A stretch of DNA of 64,000 bases from Sipunculus nudus (taxonomy: Eukaryota > Annelida > Sipuncula > Golfingiida > Sipunculidae): positions 28,585,340 through 28,649,339 of the forward strand of contig CM049322.1 of NCBI GenBank assembly GCA_026874595.1. The letters are read 5' to 3'. The notes under the pieces were generated by a model. The model was given only the letters and a program-made list of their open reading frames with translations, was not told the origin of the DNA and ran no database searches. Shown here in pieces: positions 35,101 to 47,100 of the stretch (the stretch's first letter is position 1; each line of letters begins with the position of its first letter). Position numbers and translations under genes: made by a program.

Positions 35101-38100
35101 TGCTACAGGCTGGTTCCCGACTGCAATGATGAAATTACTTTATAAGGGTATAGTGCTTCAGTGTCTCTCTCCTCTTTGACTCCTCTCTATCATCTGGGCT
35201 TGGCTTGGCTTGGGGGCATCACGTCTATCAGCTCATTGGCTCATAGTCTAAAGAGACAACCGTGTCTGTTTAATGACTCAAAAAACTAGATCCTAGTCCT
35301 AGGCTGCTTCCTGGTGCCCACGTACCAAATGAGTGCTGAGCGGGGTTGTAATCAGGCAATTGTCCAACTGATGATCTGTCACACAGCAGCTCTGAACTAG
35401 ATATTTCTTGGCACCGCAGGTGCCATTGTATCGCCAGACAATAAATCCCCCCCTTAAAGAATAGACCCCCCATCTTCAGCAACAATTAATATCAGACCAC
35501 ACTCATAGAAAAGGTCATTCTCATAGAAAAGGTCATGATCAATATTTCAATATACATCATCCCCTAACCCGTCTATGTATATGCAAGAAATCTGTCCATT
35601 AGTTTTTGACTTATAATGCTCACAGTACTGTTAAGTGGCAATGATGGGGTTTTAAACGGCACGAAAACAAGTAAAAGAATAACAGGTGGCACCACCTGTT
35701 TCCCGTACATGACAACACTATCCAAGATCTTCGTTCAAGTTGATTTTTGGACCAATCAATGCATCCCTTATTGAGAAATTAATGATTTTGTGTGATTTTC
35801 ACCATATATGGCAATATTCAAGGTCAAGGCCACTCATTGGAAAGGTCATGACCCCTATTCAAATAAACATTATCCTATAACCCATATCCATGTATTTGCA
35901 TAATATGAAAGAAATTTGTCCATTAGTTTTTGACTTATAATGCTCACAGTACTGATAAATGGCAATGATGGGGTATTAAATGGCACAAAACAAGTAAAAG
36001 AATAACAGGTGGTGCCACCTGTTTCCGGTACATGACAATACTTTCCAAGATCTTCGAACATGTTGATTTTTGGACCAATGCATGCATCCCTTATTGAGAT
36101 ATTAATGATTTTGTGTAATTTTCACCATATATGGCAATATTCAAGGTCAAGGCCACTCTAATAGGAAAGGTCATGACCCCAATTTATATATACATTATCC
36201 CATAACCCATGTCTATGTATATGCATAATATGAAAGAAATCTGTCCATTAGTTTTTGACTTATAATGCTCACAGGTTATAAATGTACTGTTAACTGGCAA
36301 TGATGGGGTATTAAACGGCACGAAAACAAGTAAAAGAATAACAGGTGGCGCCACCTGTTTCCGGTACATGACATTACTATCCAAGATCTTGGGTCAAGTT
36401 GATTTTTGGACCAATGCATGCATCTCTTATTGAGAAATTAATGATTTTGTGTGATTTTCACCATATATGGCAATATTCAAGGTCAAGGCTACTCATTGGA
36501 AAGGTCATGACCCCTATTCAAATAAACATTATCCTATAACCCATATCCATGTATTTGCATAATATGAAAGAAATTTGTCCATTAGTTTTTGACTTATAAT
36601 GCTCACAGTACTGATAAATGGCAATGATGGGGTATTAAATGGCACAAAACAAGTAAAAGAATAACAGGTGGTGCCACCTGTTTCCGGTACATGACAATAC
36701 TTTCCAAGATCTTCGAACATGTTGATTTTTGGACCAATGCATGCATCCCTTATTGAGATATTAATGATTTTGTGTAATTTTCACCATATATGGCAATATT
36801 CAAGGTCAAGGCCACTCTAATAGGAAAGGTCATGACCCCAATTTATATATACATTATCCCATAACCCATGTCTATGTATATGCATAATATGAAAGAAATC
36901 TGTCCATTAGTTTTTGACTTATAATGCTCACAGGTTATAAATGTACTGTTAACTGGCAATGATGGGGTATTAAACGGCACGAAAACAAGTAAAAGAATAA
37001 CAGGTGGCGCCACCTGTTTCCGGTACATGACATTACTATCCAAGATCTTGGGTCAAGTTGATTTTTGGACCAATGCATGCATCTCTTATTGAGAAATTAA
37101 TGATTTTGTGTGATTTTCACCATATATGGCAATATTCAAGGTCAAGGCTACTCATTGGAAAGGTCATGACCCCTATTCAAATAAACATTATCCTATAACC
37201 CATATCCATGTATTTGCATAATATGAAAGAAATTTGTCCATTAGTTTTTGACTTATAATGCTCACAGTACTGATAAATGGCAATGATGGGGTATTAAATG
37301 GCACAAAACAAGTAAAAGAATAACAGGTGGCGCCACCTGTTTCCGGTACATGACAATACTTTCCAAGATCTTCGAACATGTTGATTTTTGGACCAATGCA
37401 TGCATCCCTTATTGAGATATTAATGATTTTGTGTAATTTTCACCATATATGGCAATATTCAAGGTCAAGGCCACTCTAATAGGAAAGGTCATGACCCCAA
37501 TTTATATATACATTATCCCATAACCCATGTCTATGTATATGCATAATATGAAAGAAATCTGTCCATTAGTTTTTTACTTATAATGCTCACAGTACTGATA
37601 AATGGCAATGATGGGGTATTAAACGGCACGAAAACAAGTAAAAGAATAACAGGTGGCGCCACCTGTTTCCGGTACATGACATTACTATCCAAGATCTTGG
37701 GTCAAGTTGATTTTTGGACCAATGCATGCATCTCTTATTGAGAAATTAATGATTTTGTGTGATTTTCACCATATATGGCAATATTGAAGGTCAAGGCCAC
37801 TCATTGGAAAGGTCATGACCCCTATTCAAATAAACATTATCCTATAACCCATATCCATGTATATGCATAATATGAAAGCAATTTGTCCATTAGTTTTTGA
37901 CTTATAATGCTCACAGTACTGATAAATGGCAATGATGGGGTATTAAACGGCACAAAGCAAGTAAAAGAATAACAGGTGGCGCCACCTGTTTCCGGTACAT
38001 GACAATACTTTCCAAGATCTTCGAACATGTTGATTTTTGGACCAATGCATGCATCCCTTATTGAGATATTAATGATTTTGTGTAATTTTTCACCATATAT

Positions 38101-41100
38101 GGCAATATTCAAGGTCAAGGCCACTCTAATAGGAAAGGTCATGACCCCAATTTATATATACATCATCCCATAACCCATGTCTATGTATATGCATAATATG
38201 AAAGAAATCTGTCCATTAGTTTTTGACTTATAATGCTCACAGGTTATAAATGTACTGTTAAGTGGCAATGATGGGGTATTAAACGGCACGAAAACAAGTA
38301 AAAGAATAACAGGTGGTGCCATCTGTTTCCGGTACATGACATTACTATCCAAGATCTTTGGTCAAGTTGATTTTTGGCCCAATGCATGCATCCCTTATTG
38401 AGAAATTAATGATTTTGTGTGATTTTCACCATATATGGCAATATTCAAGGTCAAGGCCACTCTCATAGGAAAGGTCATGACCCCAATTTAAATAAACATC
38501 ATCCCATAACCCATATCTATGTATTTGCATAATATGAAAGAAATCTGTCCATTAGTTTTTGACTTATAATGCTCACAGTACTGTCAAGTAGCAATTTTGG
38601 GGATATTAAACGGCATGAAAACAAGTAAAGAATAATAGGTGGTGCCACCAGTTTCTGGAACATGACAACCCTATCCATGATCTTCGATCGAATTGATTTT
38701 GGGATCAATCCATGCAAGTTTTCTTGAGATATTTAAGAATTTGTGTGATTTTCCCCAAAATTGAACCTATTCAAGGTCAAGGTCACTCTCCTAGTTGAGG
38801 TCATGACCTCATTTTAAATAGGCGTCGTCCTCTCACCCATATCTATACATATACCAAGTTTGGTAAAGATCCGTGAAATATTTTTTGAGTTATTGTGTCC
38901 AAAAGAAATCTCTGCGGCGGCAGCGGCGGCGTGACCGTGCCTAAACCATAGTATCTCCAGACTATGTCTGGCGATACAATGATTCTTAATGTATCCTGTG
39001 CTGTTTTGCACTAGTTAAGCTATCTTTGGTTTATCGGATAATATGTTATCTTGTCTTTTGAAATGGAGAAATGTACAGATTTTTTTTTCTCAATTTGGTC
39101 ATGAAGATATTGTTCTTCACAGAACACAATCTTTATTTGGCAGTGCAATTTGTTTATACTGGAGTATAACATGTGCTAGGTTCGCAGAGCCCACACAGTG
39201 AAATGCATGTCGTTGAATTCCTTGAGCGCTGGTCGGTCAAAAACCCTTGGGGAATATGGTGCTGTCCTTTAAATCCCTAATAGTCAGTCACAACTTTGCT
39301 GGTAAATTCTGTTGAAACACTGTATATAAATATAAATATATATTTATTTAGAAACAAAAACAGTTCCATTATATACAATAATTTTTATTGGCAGAACTTT
39401 ATATTATACATGCTATAGGAATTGGCTGTTGACACCAGAATAAAATTTTCACCTCCTAATGACAGGACAAGTCAGACAGGTTGATTGGTTGTCCATGGCA
39501 GGTCAGGGTAAATTTTTTAGGCCTTTGCATAAGCCGTAAACGGTTTTGACATTAATCTTTGGGAATAAATTTTCTGGCTTGTACATGAGATTTCACAGTA
39601 AATATACATGACCCCAGGTCACTTTACCTTATATGGTACATCCATCTTTCTACAGGAGGGTTGCTTGCGCTGGTTTGTGAGTATGTGGCTTCTGCTCCAA
39701 GTGACTGCGAGGGTCCCATGATTTGTCTCACTGGCACAGTCTCAAAACAAAATGCCCTTGCTCCTGTAAATACATTACTTCAATAAAAAATCCATAAATT
39801 ACCTTTGGCCATGTAGTCTTGTTTGAGTAAAAAGACACAAGTTGATTGTATTTATCCACACAGGACCAATTCAGAATTTAAAACAGGTGAAAAAAGACAC
39901 TGAGCCTGTTAGACAGGCTGCTCTACTAGAAGTCTTTTGTTTACAGCCAAGGTTATCAGACAGTGGACAATAATTTACACTATGTCAAGTGACTAAGTAC
40001 CTTTAAGAATTATTAACTTTATTGTACCCATCATCTCATGCAGTCAGCTGGTAGCTTGGTCACTCACTTGTTATTTGAAGCCACTGACTAATCCTATCCA
40101 ATAGCTGCCTCATACTTTCATATGTGGGGCCTATTTCTCTTGTGGCAATATTTGTCTGCATAGGTGCAAATGTTCTGTAAGTGAGACGTGTTGCCGGGAA
40201 CTCCTCGCGTAATGTACTCATACGCACACAGTAAAATATGCGTGTGATCTGCAGGTACTTAGTCCTTTTGTTTGAGCCTTTCAGAAAGTTCACACGGTTA
40301 CGTGCACACAAGTGTTCTTTGTATAAGCAGCGTTCTTCAAATGACTGGCCTGAAAATATATAACAAATCTTTGTGAATATATCAAAATTAACAAATTTTT
40401 GCGACCATATTTTTAGACAATCATGTAACTTTTGTAATTTTGGTTAATGTTGCAACGTACAGCAGAAACATATGGAAGGTACTGGACAGTAAAAAATCAC
40501 TGAAACAAATCTTTTCTTGGATGGAAAACATTCCTGTATAATTTGAACAGGATTTTGGAAACCCAGTCTTCATTCAAAGGACTGACAGAGGAAGAGATGG
40601 ATATTCAAAGTAATAGGCATTAGATTACAGCAAATAGAGACTTTGCAGACAGAACCATCCTTGATTTTACTGACAGTATCTGAAGATTGTATTTAGAAGA
40701 TTGTACTTGGTCTGTTACATATAATAATACATGACAGAGAGTACCTTTCTTGAGTTTGACTGCCAGTGTCTGAACGTTTAGAAATCTGACCCCCTGCTGC
40801 CTGGCCACCCACTGCGTTGCCCTCTGTATCATGTCATAGAAAACTTCGTAGCCGCGGTTCTCTTGGTTCCTCTGATTCTTTTCAGGGATAAAGTCTTTAT
40901 AACCTGAACAAGCACAAAACAATACGTCACATGTTAAAGCATATTATTGTATTTTGATTCCTTTCCATCTTAATTTTAATTTATAGCCACTATTCATGTA
41001 ATTACCTATTTGCCTGTTCTGTCTCTATAGTGCTACTGTAACTAGAATGTCTGGCACTGTTTACGATGTAGTATCCACAGGACCTGAGCAGGTTCTTTTA

Positions 41101-44100
41101 TGGCCCGTTCACACTGAACGCTGCGCTGTGCTGCGCCACACTGCATTTGCTGCACTGCAGAAAATGTTGAGTACATGCAAATACACTGGGGTGTCCACAC
41201 CAAAAGCTGCTCTGCAAAGCAAAGCTGAAAAAGTTCAATTTTTCTCCGCTTTGCAGCCCAGGAAAAATGCCAAGCTGTTTATTAAGTATAATATTTGCAG
41301 TGCAGCGCAGCGCAGCATTCATTGTGGCCAGGCCTTTAGGCAAGCTCCATCTTCTGATCCATATCTACTGATCTACTGAGCTACAGATCTTGTTTGATGG
41401 ATACAGTCACATAAACACTGACTTCCCCTTCTACTGGGCCTTTTATGAAAAATCTATAAAATATTGCTTCCTCATCTATTGTTTAGAAAAAAACTGTGCG
41501 CCCCTTGACATGGTCAGCAGTATCTCTTTTATCACTGGTGGCACATCAAATTATGTGACAAACATTATACAGCAACTGGGTTACATCATTTCTGAGAAAT
41601 ATAATTTGAAGTAAAACCTGTACTGAAACTTGACAATCAGGTTACTTTCACATTGAATGTTAAAATGAATATATCTATTGAAAAGGTGAATATTAAAGAA
41701 ATATATATAATTTTTGGTAAGTTAGCCTCTAACCACTCATTTTCACACTGTTTTCACATACAGTTTTTATGTATTGTAATACTGTCTGCTCCATTTACTA
41801 TAGTCTTGCCATGCTAGTAATTCTTTGTGAGACATTATATGTCAATTTAATTACAGCATTCTGTTTATCCTGGTATCTGAACTCTCATATCACACCTGAA
41901 GGTGGTCAAGACCAGCAATACAGGTACCTGCTGCCACCTATCCACAATCTGGAAAACTAAAACACAGTAACTTGTAATGAAAGAACATGTACTCAAGATT
42001 CTTTTGGACTTGGCCCTGAACAATTTTGACAATTAAAAACAGAAATTTTAGGCAAGCTTTCATCAACTGCCATGTCTGCAAGTCTGAATGTCAGTTTATT
42101 TTGTCAACATATAATTAAAGATGTGAGTGGAGAATCTGTTCTGTTCTCTTCACCATTTGGAAAGATCAGCTGTGGCTAAACCAGGAAACCAGCTCAAAGC
42201 AAAATGGTTTATCATGACATTATCATTGATGATGATAAGTAACAAACCTATTTTCTCCACATGTGTCTGTTCTTCACCATCCACCGAGGCGAACACCCGC
42301 ACCCCGAGCACGTAAAGCCGCGTCATGTCTGGTGTCTCCCTCCAGAATGTCTGGTTGATGCGGACAAGACTTGCACTGTAACTACCCTGACCCGCAGGGA
42401 AGTGGAATTTGACTGTTTCTATGGTGATGATTCTACCTATAAACAGTTTAATGAATATTTATGTGGCTTTAAAAAAAGTTTCATTTAATTATGAAATAGA
42501 TCATTATAACAAATTTATACCTCAGATGTGTAGCCTCTATTGTTGAGGTTGTAGCATCAGGGAAGTTAGAAAACACCAGATCAATAAAACTGCCATAATC
42601 AGTTGTCTTTTCTGTTATAAGTTGTTGACAGTGTAAAAGATGAGAAAGACCATTCAAGGCTGACATATTGTTTTGTTTACTAATATCTATATTAAAATCT
42701 CCCATTACTAACAATGGTTTTTGGATATCAACATGTGTCATAAGCTGGGAAAGCTTTGACCAAAAGTCAGACAGTTTTGACTGAGGGAATCTATATACCG
42801 TAGATCCGCGTTTTGCCGCCGCACGTCGTCTAATGGCCGCACCCCATGTTCGTAAAATATCTGGAAGGCTCCTTCACTAGAGTAAAAATTCCCTTAACCT
42901 TACTTAATGGCCGCACCACATTCTCACACCGTTCCATTGCCGAGTGGTGTAGGGGGAACACAACGAAAACGTGCTTTTCTTAAACGCTAGGCTGCAGCTA
43001 GGAACGCTGCGGTATGCTGATATGCGGTCAGGCATAACAGTTTTGGGAAACAGTTGCAACTGTGTATTTTGCTTTGCTTTGCTAATTAATTAATTAAATT
43101 AATTGGTTTAACAGCCTGATCTACCCGATTAGAATAGATGACTCATCTAAGACGAATCCTAGTAGGGCCATGAAATTAATTTGACACATCATTGAATGTC
43201 AGAGAATCTTCAACTTGGCTAATTAAAGTTCAATGAGACATCAAAGCATTGTATGGCACGACGGTTATTTAAATATTATTTAGACATTATACATCATTGG
43301 TCATTTAACAACAAAACATTTAAATAAACGACACCCGCGTCGGTGATCATATTGCCAGAAGACCTCGGGTTGTGCTGATCATAATATATGCAAAATGGTG
43401 TCCGAACCGTCAACCGGCAAAACATACCACATAAAATGATTACGGAACTAGCGGGCCTTGGGGTACCTTGCGCCTTTACCCTGGCTAATTAAACTTCAAT
43501 GGGACATCAAAGCCAACGGTACTCTTTGTGATGACTTTTATTTACACTCTGTACAACGTCGGTCAACCTTGACAAAAACTTTGAATAAACAAATCCCGCG
43601 TCGATGTTCAGACAGCCTGTACGCGTACTCCCTGGGTCCTGCTGATCATAATATATGCACACTGGTGCCCGAACCGTCTGCTAGCATTACGTGCCATATT
43701 TAAGGATTACGGATCTAGCTGGTGAGGATATGACCTTTGAGCGCCATCTATTGACAATGTGATGAACGAAGAAGTATCTGAACGTGAACGCAGGTTTAAT
43801 TGCCGAAGAACGTACGGTCTTTGATTATCTTTTGTTTTACAGTTTATTTTAAAAGAAATGATATGCACAAGAAATATCTTAAAATAATGTTTTACCGGTA
43901 TTGCAGCCATACTCAAATATAGGTACAACCGTTAGTCTGGTTAGAGTGCATAATTTGGCGAGTGAATATCGATCTTTTATCACTCATTGCGTGAAAATGG
44001 CCGTGGTTTAAAACTGACTCAGAAAAGTTTTATAATACATGTGAGAATGATTAAAATATCAATATTACATTTAATAAAATTAACAATGAATAAAATTAAT

Positions 44101-47100
44101 ATACAAATATGCAGTATCATAAAATATATACGTTCTCAGTGTTCACTTCCTCCTTCCTCAGCCTATTATCGCCCATTGCGCCTCGGCGGGCCGTCGAGTC
44201 TCATGTACATCTTTGAATTTAGCTTAACCTGCGTTTAATAGCCGCATCCCTTGTCGAGAAATATTAGTCAGGATTTTTAGCTGCAAGTCTTATTTTATGG
44301 CCGCGGCGGCAAAACGCGGATCTACGGTACACTAATCAGTTGTAAGGAAAAGCTTGGAGTATTTACCAATAATACAGATGCATCAATGTTTCCATTTGAC
44401 TGATGATGGACTTCAGTGAATGGGTAGAGGTCTTTGTGGATATAGAATGCTAATCCATAAAGGCCAATTCAACCAAAGATTTTTCAAGTATATTCATAAG
44501 AATTCAACACTTTTAAAATATTATTCTTCTCCAAACAGTCCTTGTCTGGGCCATACATCAGCAGCATTCTTGTGTGTTCCATCCGCTGTTCAGAGTGGTC
44601 TCTGTTCTCTCTGCTCGAGTTTTCTTCAAAAAGGCAGTAGTTATTCAGACACTGGAGCTTTTGTATCAGATTCTTAATTATGCTGAGGGGTATTTACAAA
44701 CCAAAAAAGTTAAAGGATCTGGGTAACAGAGACCTTATTTCAGGTTCCCAAGGAGATTTTTTAGTGTACCTCCCTGCTCGTCAAGTAAGAAGATTCTAGG
44801 TCCAGTGGTTATGATTTGTGCCCTGTTAAGAGACAGCTGTTTCTTTAAAGGTCTCATAACTAGCGAAAAAATGCGTATCAATTAAAAAAAATAAAGATGG
44901 TGCCACCGGTCTGCAGGAACTGATGAAACCCTCAAAGATCACAATATGCATGCAAAAATCATGATGATCAATGCATCAGTAATTCTGATACTGGAGTTTT
45001 TGTATCAAATTGTTAATTATTCTGGGTCGTAATTCTGAGCCCCATTTCTCGGAGGATATGGGTAATAGACACCTAATTTCAGGTTTCAATGGAGATTTTT
45101 CATGGGCCTCAATGTTTTTTTTTAAATTAGAAGATTCTAGGTCCATTGGTTACAATTAGTGCCCTGTTATGAGACTTCTTTGAAGGTCTAAAAAATTCAG
45201 AAAAAAATGTGTAAACATTTTAAAAAAATCCATGTGGTGTGAGCAGGCTGTAGGACCAAATAAAACACTCCATGATGATTTCAGGTTTCTAAAGAGATTT
45301 TTTCATGGAACTCCCAGGATGTCATGGTGATCAATACATTATTCATTCAGATGCTGGAGCTTTCGTATCAAATTTGTAATTATTCTGGGGGGTACTTCTG
45401 AGCCCCATAGCTTAGAGGATATGGGTAACAGAGAGCTACTTTCCGTTTTCCAAGGAAATAATTTATGGACCTCCCTGGATGTCAAGTTAGAAGATTCCAG
45501 TTCCGATGGTTACGATTTGTGCCTGGTTAACGTATCACTGCATCTTTGAAGTTCTCAAAAATAGAGAAAAAATGTGTAAAAATTCAACAAAATCCATGTT
45601 CTGCCACCAGTCTGCAGGAACGAATGAAACACACCATGATGAATATCCACGCAAAAAATCATGGTGATCAATGCATTAATTGTCCAGATAGTGAAGCTTT
45701 TGTATCATATTTTTAAATGTTCTGAGAGGTACTTAGGAGCCCCATAGCTCAGAGCATATGGGTAACAGAGACAAAATTTCAGGTTTCCACACAGACTTTT
45801 CATGGACCTCCCTTGATGTCAAGTTAGAAGATCCAAGGTCCAGAGGTTACGATTTGTGCCCTGTTAACAGATGACAGTTACTTTGAAGGTCTCAAAAACA
45901 GAGAATAAAATTTGTAAAAATTGGAAAAAATACAGGTGGCACCACCAGATTACAGGAACTGATTGAACACTCCATGATGAATATTCATGCAAAGAATCAT
46001 GGTGATCAATGCAGTAGTTATTCAGATAACTGAGCTTTTGTATCAAATTTTTTATTATTCTGGGGGCTACTTCAGAGACCCCTAGCTCAAAGAATATAGG
46101 TAACAGAGACCTAATTTCAGGTTTCCACAGAGACTGTTCATGGACCTCCCTTGATTTAAAGTTAGAAGATCCCAGGTTCAGGGGTTACAATTTGTGCCCT
46201 GTTAACAGATGACAGCTTCTTTGAAGGTATCCAAAATAGAGAAAAAAATTCGTAAAAATGGAAAAAAATACAGGTGGTGCCACCAGGTTACAGGAACTGA
46301 TGGAACACTCCATGATCAATATTCATGCAAAGAATCTTGGTGATCAATGCAGTAGTCATTCAGATAACTGAGCTTTTTTATCAAACTTTTTATTATTCTG
46401 GGGGATACTTCAGAGACCCATAGCTCAAAGAATATGGGTAACAGAGACCTTATTTCAGGTTTCCACAGAGACTGTTCATGGACCTCCCTTGATGTAAAGT
46501 TAGAAAATCCCAGAATCAGGGGTTACGATTTGTGCCCTGTTAACAGATGACAGCTTCTTTGAAGGTATCCAAAATAGAGAAAAAAATTCGTAAAAATTGG
46601 AAAAATACAGGTGGCGCCACCAGGTTACAGGAACTGATGGAACACTCCATGATCAATATTCATGCAAAGAATCATGGTGATCAATGCAGTAGTTATTCAG
46701 ATACTTGAGTTTTTGTATCAAATTTTTTATTATTCTGGGGGTACTTCAGAGACCCATAGCTCAGAGAATATGGGTAACAGAGACTTAATTTCAGGTTTCC
46801 AAGGAGATTTTTCATAGATCTCCCTGGATGTCAAGTTAGAAGATTCCATGTCTAGCGGTTACGATTTGTGCCCTGTTAACGGCCGGATGGCTGGACGGAC
46901 GACGGACGAAAGGTGGTCGCTATAGCTCAGACGACTTTCAGTCAGCTGAGCTTACAAGGGCACCGTAAAGTAGGGCATCTCCTCGCATGGGGCATCATTA
47001 GGATAGGTGTATTACAGTATGAAAATAAGGAGGGCAGCTCTCTGGCCTTGACCTTTACTCCTGTGACCTCAAACTAAATAGGTTCTTCATCCATAGAAGT

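Noticed and set aside
35870-38717. Repeated 63-101-codon minus-strand frames (CHVPETGGTTCYSFTCF...)
   Set aside because: Shadows of the 659-bp array; identical only because the DNA units are identical.
40745-41345. 110- and 81-codon frames near 41.05-41.38 kb as exons
   Set aside because: They translate the GC-rich inverted-end MITE and its flank, and have no matching phases with the gene.
43380-43690. GTGYCCGAACCG words resembling a tRNA primer-binding site of an LTR element
   Set aside because: They sit in a tandem duplication inside a TIR element, with no LTRs, polypurine tract or gag-pol frames nearby.
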